A DNA stretch of 64,000 nt from Cymodocea nodosa (taxonomy: Eukaryota; Streptophyta; Magnoliopsida; Alismatales; Cymodoceaceae). Position 1 is the stretch's first letter. Each line of letters starts with the position of its first letter. The notes under the pieces were generated by a model. The model was not told the DNA's origin. It saw only the letters and a list, made by a program, of their open reading frames with translations, and made no database searches. Where the stretch lies: contig CM072336.1 in NCBI GenBank assembly GCA_036874045.1, forward strand, positions 10,258,501 to 10,322,500, given 5' to 3'. The position numbers were made by a program, and so were the translations under genes. Below, piece after piece: positions 1-10,824 of this stretch.

Positions 1-1542
1 CCTCTCCTTATAGAATCGTGAGTCCAGAATTGCAAGATAATCTTTTCTTCAGCATACAGGCATCAACCCGGAGCCAAGGCTAAAAGCTTTACGATCTCCT
101 GAAATATGAGTCAGCGCTTGGTGAAAATGGCTTCCTTTCCCGCGATGCGATCACTCCTCACAGTGGTTGTCGAGCATTGTGTTTGGCTCAGAATCGACCC
201 AACATCAAGAAAGTATTCTCACAAACCTTCGATGGTTGGTGATTATGGTGGATATGGTGGTGGTAACGATGGTTGGTGTGATACTTCGGAGAATCGCTGA
301 TACTGTCTGCAGAAAGTTCGATGCTCCTCCTCTATATACACTGGCCGTCTATCGATCACACACCAACTTCTTTTTCTTCTTTTCTTTTATATTTCTTTAG
401 TAGTAACTGCTTTTGCTTGAATGATCGGTTGGATTTTCTTCATTCATATCAACAACAATGATTTCTTCTCCCTTCGACGACTGAATTCCTACGTGATACG
501 TGCAATCATGGTTTTTCTTCCAACTATCCTGTTTCTGCAACCGCTACAGTGGCATATTAGAAAATAAATAGTCCGTGGAATTACAGATAACTCAACGGAC
601 TTTCTTCGTTGATTTAACTATAAAACATGTGCATTAAAGAAATAAGCTGCTAACATAACACGTTACTTTAGTGTGTATTCATGTAACTCAACATGTACAG
701 TTATGCTAATTTAATGAGTTAAACATGTGCATCTCATGTGATATACTAAAGCACTTAAATTCAACATGTACATAAATTTAACTATCTGATGCTTAGGTGC
801 ATTTCAGATACTTATAAACTTAACTATCCGATGCTCAGATGTATTTCAAATAGTTACAACTAACTCACCGATATATAACTTAAGTAAATCTACCAAATCT
901 TGACACGTGTTAGCAACAGTTTAATAATAAAATATCCATTTCGAAGAGTTACAGGTTTAACTATCCGATGCTCAGATGCATTTCGGATACTTATAGCTAA
1001 CTCACCGAAAATCCACTTAAGTCACTTTACCAAAACATGACATGTGTCCACAGCTATTTTATAAATAAAAAGAGATTTTGAAGGGTTACACATATAACTG
1101 TCAGATGCCCAGTTGCAATTTCGGATAGTTAGAGATAACTCACCGAAAGTTCACTTAAGTCATGCATTATGATTTTGACATGTGTACTTTAGGAAATAAT
1201 AAAATATTCTTTCAAAACATAACTGTTCGACAATATAAACATAACTATCCGACATGTTCGGTCTGTTAAACATAACTGTCCGAAATATGTTCGGTATGTT
1301 AAACATAACTGTCCGAAATATCAGAAAATTCGGATACTTAAGAATTTCACAGCCTACAACTTACCAATAGTTCAAAAATGTACTAAATTGACATTAATTC
1401 CCTAAAATTAAGCAGATTCTTCAATTAAAGCATATGACAGTGCAATTATAACATAATGGCTTAATTCTCATATGATAAGCTAAATATTATGCAATTAACC
1501 ATCATTTAACCGTTAATAATATGCACTTTTTCATTCTAAACA
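1..1542 (-). repeat. AthA-1 3' LTR, partial
   Basis: This matches 16846-18380 of the same element's 5' LTR and ends in the LTR terminus CTAAACA at 1542, next to a polypurine tract. About 0.8 kb of the LTR lies beyond the window. It contains the TATA-like box (CTTTTATA on the plus strand at 384-391) and the diverged ~138-bp repeats. Compared with the 5' LTR it has more CG-to-TG/CA changes, including in the CACGTG boxes, which often read CATGTG here. Confidence 0.93.
384..391 (-). promoter_or_regulatory. TATA-like box of the AthA-1 3' LTR
   Basis: The minus strand reads AATATAAAAG. The same box sits at the same place in the LTRs at 16021-18380, 21902-23939 and 52600-54824, and also in the diverged AthC LTR. 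It is the best candidate for the U3 core promoter. Confidence 0.6.
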
Positions 1543-1555
1543 CTTCCCCCATACC
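1543..1555 (-). other. Polypurine tract of AthA-1
   Basis: The minus strand reads GGTATGGGGGAAG directly before the LTR start TGTTTAGAATG. The identical tract abuts the 3' LTR of AthA-2 (52587-52599) and of AthC (58283-58295). It should prime plus-strand DNA synthesis during reverse transcription. Confidence 0.85.
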
Positions 1556-3261
1556 TAAATTTTGCTAGTCCCTTAGCAAACTAAGATCTAATTAATTGGT
1601 CTTTCAAAAAGTGCTAGAATTAATTCTTCTTCTTTTTTCTTTTCTGTTCAGCATAAGAATATATATTCTGTAAGTTTCAGTAATCAACCTGCTAATATAC
1701 TTAGAATATATGTCAATTACATACAAAGTATATCATCATCACATAGGTGTTAATTATATTATCGTTTGTTCTTCTTTTCATCATCTACTATCCTGAATTT
1801 TCCAATAAGATTTCTAGAAGAAATTTCAACAACATATGAATCAAAGTACAATCCAATGCAATATGATTAAGACAAGTAGAATAAAAAATTGTATCTCCAT
1901 TAAACAACTTAAAAAGTCCATTCCAGATTCATATTACAGTAATTCTAGATAATAGAAAATATACTTGATTCATAAGATATCTATATTTCACAAAACACTT
2001 GTATCTTTTCAGAACAGTATATGTCTTTTTTTTTTTTTTTTTTCTTTTCTTCTCTTTTTTTTTTTTTTTTTTACTTTAAAAGTAAATTTGACAAGCTTGA
2101 ATCATACAGGAGATTTCTAATATACCCATGTAACGAGCTTTCAGTCAACAATCCTAGATCTGATTAGGATCTTAGGTTGCCAGATTTCAAGAGTCCTTTT
2201 CAAGTCAACAATCCTTACATACCTATCTGCTCAAGTACAAAAGGCTCGTGATCAAACAAGTCAATAAACTCTCAATTTTTTTTTCCTTTTTTTTTTTTTT
2301 CAATCAAAATACACACAAAACAAAGCATTAATCACATACTGTATATGTACGTATTTCATTAATACAAATGAAGTAAAACACCAATCTCATATAGTCCTAT
2401 TTCTATCATTTACTGAAAATATGAATCCATAACAATAAGCTCATACTTTTTCTATAGTTTAATAAGATCTACACATAAATCATTCTACAAGTTCAATCAG
2501 TCAAATTAAATGTATCTTTTATCATATGTGTTTCATTTAATCTAGAATTCACATCTCAGCTCCTTCAGGACTTCAGATAATTTATTGATTTTTCATTAAG
2601 CATTCTGATTTCATTTTAAAATCGTGAAACTGTTAAACTCATGAAATTCAGAAAAATCATAAGATACTATATCTAGATTTGCATAAATAATAGATTCTAT
2701 AGCATCATATATAGCCTTCTAAATATAACATTCAAGTAGTTACAAATTATAAATTTTACAGTCTCAATTATTGGATAGTTACAGCAAGTTCATAAAAATT
2801 TTCAATTTCCACAACTTTGCAGTACCATTTTAATTTCTTTAATTAACAAACTTACATGGTTGTTACTTTAATTACCTCCCCCCCATACCTACATTTTGCA
2901 TTGTCCTCAATGTAAAAGATTTGACAATAAATACAGTAATTGTAGCAGGCATGAATATAGTTTTGTTTGATTTAAAATTCAGGATAAGTAATTGGTTACA
3001 TACCTTGTTCTATTTGTATCTCCTTCTACATATTCCGATTTTTGATTCTGAAAACTTTTCATTCATAGATAAAAGCAAAATATAAAACAAAATAACACTT
3101 AATAGATATTGATAATTCAGTGTCTTGTGTGGAACCCAGGCTCCTATGCCTATGGTGGCTCACAAGCAAGCCAGTTGGTTTCCCATAACAGATACCAACA
3201 AACTAGATTGATATATTTATTATTATTATTATTTATACATAAACGTAGAATACACACAACA
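1556..3261 (-). other. AthA-1 3' noncoding region
   Basis: About 1.7 kb between the F-box ORF and the 3' LTR with no credible ORF. It holds T-rich tracts (about 2022-2072 and 2278-2300) that are A/G-rich on the element's sense strand. It also holds a second polypurine-like motif at 2875-2917. It is collinear with 50881-52586 of AthA-2. Confidence 0.75.
2875..2917 (-). promoter_or_regulatory. Internal polypurine-like motif with an ACATTGAGGACAATG box
   Basis: The minus strand has TTTACATTGAGGACAATGC followed by GTAGGTATGGGGGGGAGG. This resembles the tract beside the 3' LTR but lies 1.3 kb upstream of it. The same pair of motifs occurs at 51225-51268 in AthA-2 and, diverged, near 27873-27916 and 36407-36450 in AthB. 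A second plus-strand priming site or a 3' processing signal are possible roles; neither is shown. Confidence 0.5.
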
Positions 3262-4405
3262 TTAAACACACAAAATTACAGCTTAAGAACATGATTGAAA
3301 AGTAGAAACAAATGGAATAAATGTATCAGTCCAAGCAAACTTTTTAGGCATAGTTCTTCTTGCTATTAATTCTGTTTTCATGCAGTTCTTCTTCCTTCTT
3401 AATTTGTAAACGTGTAATATATTATAAATTCCAAATACAAGTGTATTACCATTAATGATATGAAATGCAGAAAGGGATCCTTTTTGGTTCCAAGGTAATG
3501 TAGTAGTTTCTATTTCTATATCTATTTCAATATACTTCTCTTCCCACTTCCATAATCTATATTTGAAATTTCATCAGTTCATCCCTCTATCGTATCAGAC
3601 ATAAAGTAGGATCATCTTCTTCATTATACCACATTCCTATTTGAATTTTATTAAATTCTGCAAATGGTGGTTTAGCTATATCACTCGATATAGGTAAAAT
3701 TTCTATATATTCGTTATAACTGTCTATGCTCACTATGTATAAATCCGATCCAAATGCAATTGAAATATCTGTGACAAGATATATATATCCATCAAGTATG
3801 ACATGTGTTTGGTTAATTAATGATTTCTGTCCTAGATATATCATAATATTTTCATTCCAAGATCTATTCAGAAAATTATACACACTTAAGCGTAAATCTT
3901 CACCCCAATTTCCTGTAGGTCTCCAATAATATAATTTTTCAGGAATTGCAGAATTTTTATCAGAAAATATTAAAGCTAACCCACAATTTATAGTTGGTAC
4001 TTCAAATCTATTAGGTCTTCCTATATTCCATTCTTCTCCTGTTATAGGATTTCTTATCAAAATATTAGGTAATAATAAACTTGCATACCTTGGTCTCGTC
4101 TTGTATATGATTAATCCTTCATCTATCCCCATAATATGATTTATTCCTTCTAATGCATTGGGTGGAATTCCAGTAGTTTCTTCCATAGCTAGATATTCAT
4201 GATTAATTGAACTATGATTAAATGACCTCCATATGAATCTATCTCTAATCTTAGTCATTTTTGCAGCTTGTAGTCCTTGAAAATATTTTTCTTCAATACA
4301 ATCTTTAATTTCCCTTGATACACAACACAGCTTGCACAGATCTTTGGCTGACAAGTTACTCAGTACTTCCCTTAGTGCATCCAACGGTAATTGCATCAAT
4401 TCCAT
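3262..4405 (-). pseudogene. Captured F-box protein gene in AthA-1 (interrupted)
   Basis: A frame of 272 codons opens at 4405 and stops at 3587. Residues 4-45 fit an F-box: LPLDALREVLSNLSAKDL, followed by CCVSREIKDCIEE. F-box proteins normally dock on SKP1 of an SCF ubiquitin ligase and select targets with the C-terminal half. That half (about residues 60-272) has features of F-box-associated domains, such as NPITGEEWNI and a repeated YLVTD/YIVSID pattern. The stop at 3587 is TAG where AthA-2 has TGG, and homology continues, broken, to about 3262. The original protein would have been about 380 residues. No intron is visible inside the frame, and the start is shared with AthA-2. It lies between the displaced gag block and the 3' noncoding region. 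The target of the F-box protein is unknown. Confidence 0.8.
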
Positions 4406-4599
4406 TTGTTGATTCTATATAACACAAACAAAAATTTAGTAGAGACAAAAATTAACATAACTACTACACACCCTTGTGGAGTTAAGGAATAACTCAATAG
4501 ACTAAGTTCATTGAGTTAAGGACTAACTCTAAGATACTAATAACTAAAAAAAAAAAAAAAACATATATACATATAGATAGTTGCTTCAGATATGCTGCT
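4406..4599 (-). other. Spacer with GTTGAGTTA / TAACTCAAC inverted motifs
   Basis: This short spacer between the F-box ORF and the coiled-coil ORF carries alternating GTTGAGTTA- and TAACTCAA-like words that can pair. The matching spacer in AthA-2 (49542-49730) has less decayed copies. A pyrimidine stretch ending in AG just upstream of the F-box start could act as a splice acceptor. Confidence 0.4.
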
Positions 4600-4869
4600 T
4601 CATTCAGCTATCCTCCTAGAAGAGGTATCAATTTCATTGACCGTTCTATTGACAGGATTAGGTATAGCTTGTATTGGCAATCCTCCAGTAGGTCTACCTT
4701 CCATTGGTTCCTTCTGTCTAAGTTGTATATTTCTATTCTGATTTTGAATTGCAGCACTTCCAAATACAAAATCTAGATGATTGTTTAATTGTTGCATTAT
4801 CTTTTCTAATTTCTCTATTCTAGATCCTTGTTCCAGTAATGCTTCATAACTTATATTCTTCTCATTCAT
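4600..4869 (-). CDS. Coiled-coil ORF, probable displaced C-terminal part of Athila gag
   Basis: An intact 89-codon frame. Residues 1-45 look helical and coiled-coil-forming, with SRIEKLEKIMQQLNNHLDF. Athila gag polyproteins usually have a similar segment (a heptad stretch after a YNPGWRNHPN-like motif) just before the ITLRSG motif at the pol boundary, so this is probably gag-derived. It begins 15 bases after the gag frame ending at 4885. The AthA-2 counterpart (49272-49541) is also open with the same length and a few substitutions. It could be an independent small protein, or a piece of gag cut off by a stop codon. Confidence 0.6.
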   Translation of the reverse strand: MNEKNISYEALLEQGSRIEKLEKIMQQLNNHLDFVFGSAAIQNQNRNIQLRQKEPMEGRPTGGLPIQAIPNPVNRTVNEIDTSSRRIAE

Positions 4870-4884
4870 ATTTTCTCCTCCCTG

Positions 4885-5787
4885 TTAATTATTGTTTCTC
4901 CAAAATAAATTTGGGTGATTTCTCCAATTAGGATTATAAGAATTTCCCAAGTTATCTCTCTGGTTTCTAGCATAAATAATATCTAAATCATTTATGTTTG
5001 CATTCTTTTCTGCTAGCTTTTGATTTAATGATAACTCTTCCATTTTCTTTGTTAATTCATTTACTTTCACCTCAAGCATAGTACTTGAATCTATTTCATG
5101 CATTCCTCTTGGCAATATTTTTTTATCTGCAATAGCTTCAACCGAATTTTCCCACTGTGTAGTTCTTTTTGCAAAGTTTTCTAAATATGCCCATGCTTCT
5201 TCACTACATAACTTTAAAAATTCATTTTGACAAGTAGATTCTAATAAAGATTTCGTTGAAACATCTATGTCTTCATAAATTATACCTATTAATTGTGCTT
5301 TACTCATTGCATGATGTGGACATTGAGTCAATAAATCTTTAAATCTTTTAAAATATTTTCAGAATGATTCACCTTGTTTTTGGCTACATATTAAGATTTC
5401 TTTCTTCTTTTTAATCATTTGATGAGGTGGATAATATTTTTCCAGAAAAACAAAGCAAAATTCAGTCCATGTAGAAATTGAATCAGGCGACAGAGTATAT
5501 AACCATCTCTTAGCTGTGTCTTTTAAAGAAAAAGGGATATATCTAAGTTTAATAGCATCTATACTCATGTTCAGCATTTTCATCATTTGACAAACTTCAT
5601 TAAATTCTCTAAGGAAATAATAGACATCCTCTCTTTCTAATCCATGAAAATGTGGCAATTGACTAATATAATTAGATTTTATTTCAAACCTATCTCCCTC
5701 AAAGTTTGGCAATCGAATACATGAAGGTTCATCAACTAATTCCGGATACAGAATCTCTCCTAATGGTTTTTCTACTGGGACAGCCAT
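4885..5787 (-). pseudogene. gag: Athila gag capsid region, located downstream of pol (AthA-1)
   Basis: Two same-frame pieces, 5787-5359 and 5358-4885, are separated by a TGA at 5359-5361. They fit the retrotransposon gag capsid family: CIRLPNFEGDRFEIKSNYI, then YYFLREFNEVCQMM, IPFSLKDTAKRWLY, then RFKDLLTQCPHHAM, ending YNPNWRNHPNLFWRNNN. Capsid protein would assemble the virus-like particle in the cytoplasm. The start at 5787 is the methionine just before the first conserved block; the frame stays open upstream to about 5877. No CCHC zinc knuckle is present here, unlike usual Athila gag. The position is the oddity: gag normally lies between the 5' LTR and protease. AthA-2 has TAG at the same codon, so both stops could come from one TGG. 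Confidence 0.8.
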
Positions 5788-5869
5788 CTCTACGTTCTCT
5801 TTTAAAGAAAGGTTAGCTACACCCCAAAGAATTTCGTTAAAGTTCAGTTCAGAAAATTTTTTAGTACTC

Positions 5870-5972
5870 CTTTGCAATGAAAATTCCTAGGTAGGTGTTC
5901 TTACTAATCGCTTAGTGCTTAGAGAACGAGTCCATGTGCTCATAAATAAATAGCAGAAGATTAATTACATAC
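5870..5972 (-). other. Possible small intron ahead of displaced gag (AthA-1)
   Basis: The minus strand has a donor-like CTG|GTATGT at 5972 and a T-rich stretch ending TTCATTGCAAAG about 100 bases later. In AthA-2 the same place reads TTCATTGCAG, a better acceptor. Upstream, an open Glu/Ser-rich stretch runs up to the donor. Joining does not keep the reading frame into gag in either copy as I read them, so an intron in the leader is more likely than a coding one. Unproven. Confidence 0.35.
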
Positions 5973-6102
5973 CAGTCTGAAGCTTTCCATTGAGTAAATA
6001 TTTGTTGTCGGATGAAGTTGAATCAACTACTTCTCCTTCCAGTTCCTCCAAAGCATTCTCCTTTCTTTTAAAAGTGCTGGTAACTCGTAAATAACATTTT
6101 GT

Positions 6103-6114
6103 TTTATATATATA
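6103..6114 (-). promoter_or_regulatory. TATA-like sequence upstream of the displaced gag/F-box block
   Basis: The minus strand reads TATATATATAAA about 130 bases before the candidate donor site, and the equivalent is at 48030-48040 in AthA-2. It could be an internal promoter for the 3' gene block. Such AT-rich words are common by chance in this region. Confidence 0.3.
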
Positions 6115-6229
6115 CTACACATCCATAAAGTGAATAAATCTTGTTGCAAGAACGTGTCTTGCAACGTGCATCGTGGTTCTTGTTTTTATGGGTACGTGTA
6201 CCACTATTAATTTTAAATTTTGGTAACCG

Positions 6230-6490
6230 CTAAACCGACGAAGTTTCATTCGTGGTTAAAAGAATAACCGTTCTGCTTAATCCACGAACTAACCTCGTTG
6301 AGTTACAGATAACTCAACAGAACACAGTCAGTTACTATTGCTAACTCCACGGACTAACTTCGTTGAGTCACAGATAACTCAACGAAATGACCTTATATTA
6401 TATTACTGACCTCGTGGAGTTACGGTTAACTCAACGGACTTACTTCGTTGAGTTAACACTTAGCAACATCTAAGTTTACTCTCGTAAATT
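6230..6490. repeat. Cluster of GTTGAGTTA / TAACTCAAC palindromic words
   Basis: Alternating forward and reverse copies of CGTTGAGTTA and its complement occur here roughly every 30 bases, separated by short spacers. Similar clusters lie at 11015-11110, 16281-16385, 22195-22300, 39070-39175, 44540-44640, 47450-47500 and 49600-49670. They occur in LTRs and internal spacers of AthA and, more degenerate, in copia LTRs. Each pair could form a short hairpin or a paired protein-binding site. Confidence 0.65.
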
Positions 6491-6880
6491 TCTCTCTGCT
6501 TTTTTTTTTTTTCATTCTGCTAACTGAAATAAAGTTAAATCTATGTCATTAATGCATCATTCTAATCAAAATTCATTTAAATCTGAACATTATATAAAGA
6601 TTTAACTTGCAGGTCATTTATGCAGAATTTACATTTTACCTTGCAACATGTAGAAATTTTTAAGCATTTATCTTGTCATTCAGCAAATTGTAAATCTGTT
6701 ACATATTCATTCATAAAGTTCCACAAATTACATAATATTCAACAAATTCCATTCATTTCATATTCAAAACACGTATGAAAATTGCATCTGAAAAATTATA
6801 TTCATTAATATGAATCAATTACATTACAAGTACATCATACAATTTCATACAATTTTACACAAGTAGACGAACAATACAAT
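6491..6880 (-). other. Noncoding spacer after the extra ORF
   Basis: AT-rich DNA with no credible ORF or other distinct signal. It is collinear with 47016-47400 in AthA-2. Confidence 0.6.
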
Positions 6881-9800
6881 TTAATCTCTATTCCTTAGTT
6901 CATCTACTTCCTTCTGGAGTTTTTCTAATTGAAGTTCTAATTGATTAATTCTTTCTACAACTCCTGTAATGCCTCTAGAAGGTATAGCTATCTCTACAGC
7001 TACAAAATTTCTATATTCTTTCACTGAAATGATTCTTGATCTAATCCTTTTTGATGTCCATTTAGTGAAATCGATACAGTCCACCATCAGTAGTGGAATC
7101 AAATCTCCATAAAACAATTTTTTCTTTACTACTTTCAGCTTGGAGATAAAAACTGCAGACCAATTTATTTGAATCCTATTTACAACTGCATATGTGGCCC
7201 ATTTGACAAATTGACTTAATTCTATGTCATGACCCTGTTGTTGATAGACATTTTTAATCAAAATGTTAGCTACCATGTGTGCCTTACCACTTAAATGCTT
7301 CAATCTGTTTAATAAAGGTACACCAGGATTGATAGCTAAACAATCTTTGATTTCCTGTTCAGTCCACTCGGCGGCAGCTATATCTTCCAAAATTTTTATT
7401 CCTTCATTCTTCAATCCAAAAATGTTGTGGAGAAGCTTTGGTGTTATCTTTACATCAGCTTCCTACACGTTTGAAATTAATCCTCATTCTCTTTCTCTTA
7501 AATTTGCATAAAAACAGGGCACTAAATTCTCATATACTGCATGCCCTCTCTCTTGAGAAATGAATTGCAGTAGACCTTGGAATTCAAATAGATCTTTGAT
7601 TTCTTGCATTCCATCCTAATTTATTGGTCTATTGTAAATAAAGTCATAACCCCTTATTTCTTGGTATTTAGTATAAGCTTCCTGACTAGAAAAACGTACT
7701 TCATTCAAAATTGTTGTTTTAGTCGAGTTAGGAAGGTGACTTTGTTGTTCCAGATGGGTTTGTACTTGCTCTTCCTCTTCTATAGGCTGCATTTGAACAT
7801 TTTCTACAGATTCCTGAATTTCTGTTTGTGGTGGTAAGCCGGCAGAACTCTCCACTCTGTCTTGAATTCTTTCCATATATTGCTGAAGCGTTTCTTGCTC
7901 TTTAGTGGAATCTGTGAAATTATTTTTGTCCAAATGACTTCTTTCATTCTCTTCATTTTCTACTCTTTTTTCTTCCTCCTGACTACCAATCTATTCTGTT
8001 ACTGTTCTTTCTGATTCTGTAACAGATTGGGATGGAGTCACGGGCAATTCAGTTTCCACCCTAATTTCTGTTTCTTCTTGTACAGGCTGCAGACTAATTT
8101 CAACCTGATTTTCTTCTTTTCTTTGCTCCTGCTACTACAGCTCCTGCTCCTCCTCAGAATCAGATAGCAGGTTAATAAAAATTTGCTCCACAAGCCCTGT
8201 AAAAATTAGTACATCAGATTTAATTTCCTCATTTTCAGGCACTTTTTCTTTTCCTTTCTTTTTTCTGATTAGTTGTGCCTATTCTTCCTCTTCATCTTCT
8301 AAAATTAAATCTACAAAAGTAGGCTCTGCAAGCTTTCGAGCCACAGGTACTGGCTCTTCCTGTTTAACTTTTTCTATAATTACTGGTCTCAAAGGACCAG
8401 CTTCATCTCTTTTTGCAGTAGGTTTGGCAGTAGCTGCTGCCTGATACTATTCAACTTTTATTTTGTATTGGGCCCTTATCCTTTCTTCGACCCTTTTTCT
8501 CTTAATGGTATCATATAAAATATGTGCCTTAGTGTTGAGTATTTTTGTTTTGATGATGTGTGCTGAATGAAAATAATCATATTTGCTCAATTACTATTGC
8601 TTGTGAAAAGAAATTAAAATCATCAATTAATACAGAAAAAGCTTACTGATATAAATACTTGTCTGTATTGGATCTGAAGTTAATAACTAGTCGGTTCGTT
8701 GCATTAATTTCTCATTTAGCAATACGTTAAGTTAATGTGTGGTTTTATTGAAAAGCATGATATGTTTTAAAGTTATATCTTCTGTATCATGAATAGTGCA
8801 CGTTTAGACAACTCGTTAAGTTAGAGTTTTGTTTGTATAGAGGTCACATGAGAACTCGTTAAGTTAGAGGCTTAAAGGTTAAAATAGGTCACGTGATAAC
8901 TCATTAAGTTAGTGAGTAAAAGAAGAGATGAACTCGTTAAGTTAGTGTTATACACGTGGTGAAATTATAAGTTAGGAATGTTGTATTGTATCACGTGAGG
9001 TGCACATGTTTAACTCGTTAAGTTAACATAACTAAATGCGTTGAGTTGCTATATTGAACACTAAGGCAACATGTTATAAACTTAAGTTGTTATTTTTGCA
9101 CGTAGTAAAATTCTTATTATAAAAACATTTGTTTATTACTGAATCGGTGAGTTAAAGCTTTTCGGAGACTTACAATCGTAACTATCCGAAAGGTAACTTA
9201 AGTCATGTTTTCAGGTCTTGACACGTGTCTCATTAGTTTTATAATATAAAGATTTTTTCGGTAACTTACATCCGTAACTATCCAAAACTTAAACTGTTTT
9301 CGGTGAGTTATCGTTTAACCTTCCGAAAGAAAGGTTAAGCTGGTTCGTTGAGTTAGCATAACACCACAGACTTAGTTCGTTGAGTTAGCTATAGTACTTG
9401 TCACGTGAAATGGCACATGAGGAACTCGTTAAGTTAGAAACGTTAAGTTATATATATATACTTGTGTTACTCGTTTAGTTAACATTAAAGTAACGACTTC
9501 TTATTACACTAATGAAAAATTTTTGGACGAGAAAGTTTATTTTGCAGGAAATTTTTCAGAGATCAAAGATTGATGATTAAAGGAAATTCAAAATATAAAC
9601 ATGGGTTGGAACGTGTGTGTTTTGATGAAGGAAAAAGAAAAGACGTGGAGAAGTGGAAAACTGGTAGTGATTAAATGTGGAGGATATGCATGAAATGAAG
9701 ATACAATATATAAGGTATAGAGTTCTCGTTAATCAAACCATCCTTGCACACCAAAAAGAAAAATCTTTTCAAGGATCAAACCATCCTTGCACACCAAAAG

Positions 9801-10824
9801 AAAAATATTTTTCAGGGATCAAAAACACCTCTTCGGGCAAAATCTCTCAAGTGGAAGAAAATTCAGTGAAGCATAAAAAGGTAAGATTTTCGTCACTGAA
9901 GATTTGAAGTATCAGAAGAAAGCAAATTCGGTGAAGCATAAAAAGACAAGATATTTGTCACTGAAGAATTGCTGAAGAAGGAAGAAGAAAGAAGAAGAAG
10001 AAAGATCTCAAATAGGGAGAAATGTTTTAAATTTTGTAAATTAGTTTTCTCTGTTTGTAGTTATGAAATTGTATAGATGATACATGGTATCGAGTTATAA
10101 TTGCATCTATAATTTCTAAGGAGAATTGAATTGTATATTGTAATTGAAACCTTGAATAAAAATGATTTTATGAAAACACTATCTCGACTTGTTTTTGAGT
10201 TTTAAAGTTTCAGTTATATTTCAGAAAATATTAAAAATACACAATTCACGCCCTCTTGTGTAGCCATACAATCCTACACTTAGCTATAGCTATTTCTTGA
10301 GTATCACCTTAGTCTCTTGCTGTTTTGACCAAGCTAGTAAATTCTTTCTCTTCTTCTTTAGTTCTCGGCCAAACAAATGCTAATCGTGGCAAAGGTTTTG
10401 TTGGCTGAACTAGAGGTCTTGATTGCTGTTCCTCAGGAATAGGTCTTTCAGCAGTCGATTCTTCCTATTCTCTTGCTCGTTGTTGCTCCCATATTGCCCA
10501 GCTTCCTTGACTAGCAATGCGTTTCTTAAACCACAATTTGGCTTTACGTTGAATTAGCTCTAGGGCTACTTCATTGTTTGGCTGGATTTTTCTTTCTTTG
10601 CTAACTGCAATTACAGTTGCCACTCTAATCCGTGTCTCCATTATCTGTGGTATTTGTATTTCTAACTCAATTAAAACTTTCCTCAAGTTAAAGAGTTCTC
10701 ATTCTACCTTTTGTAGCTCTTTCTCTCTTGTTGTATTCCGGATCTTTTGCCGCGTGTGCCATTCTTCAGATTCCTTCAGAAACTGTGCGGTGTCTACTGC
10801 ATCTTCCCAGAATTCAGGCGTCAT
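6881..10824 (-). pseudogene. Extra ORF of AthA-1, plant-transposon-protein-like (split by a solo LTR)
   Basis: The frame starts at 10824 (MTPEFWEDAV), runs left, is interrupted at 8528-10283 by a copia solo LTR with its duplication, and ends at 6881. Pieces at 10686-10465, 7933-7616 and 7414-6881 are open; CAG-to-TAG and TGG-to-TAG changes and small indels break the rest. The middle is Glu/Gln-rich and probably disordered. The C-terminal ~300 residues carry GYDFIYNRPIN, then LHNIFGLKNEGIKILED, then VKWATYAVVNRIQINW and LFYGDLIPLLM, and end in a leucine-heptad coiled coil. This layout resembles the 'putative plant transposon protein' domain found downstream of pol in many plant LTR elements (family recalled, not searched). 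Function unknown. A homologue lies in copia at 25848-26484. Confidence 0.7.
8533..10278 (+). mobile_element. Copia-type solo LTR inside the AthA-1 extra ORF
   Basis: The LTR starts TGTTGAGTATT, ends AATCCTACA, and is flanked by the 5-bp duplication CTTAG (8528-8532 and 10279-10283). The AthA sequence continues exactly across it when compared with 45360-45370. The termini match the copia LTRs at 21861-25406 and 62871-64000. No internal sequence remains, so it formed by LTR-LTR recombination. It carries AACTCGTTAAGTTAG-like repeats over 8800-9060. It also carries a ~200-bp block (about 9150-9345) with a CACGTG box at 9222 that resembles inverted AthA U3 sequence. Confidence 0.9.

Noticed and set aside
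3726-3929. Plus-strand frame opposite the F-box ORF
   Set aside because: Shadow of the minus-strand F-box gene; the same shadow appears at 50196-50399.
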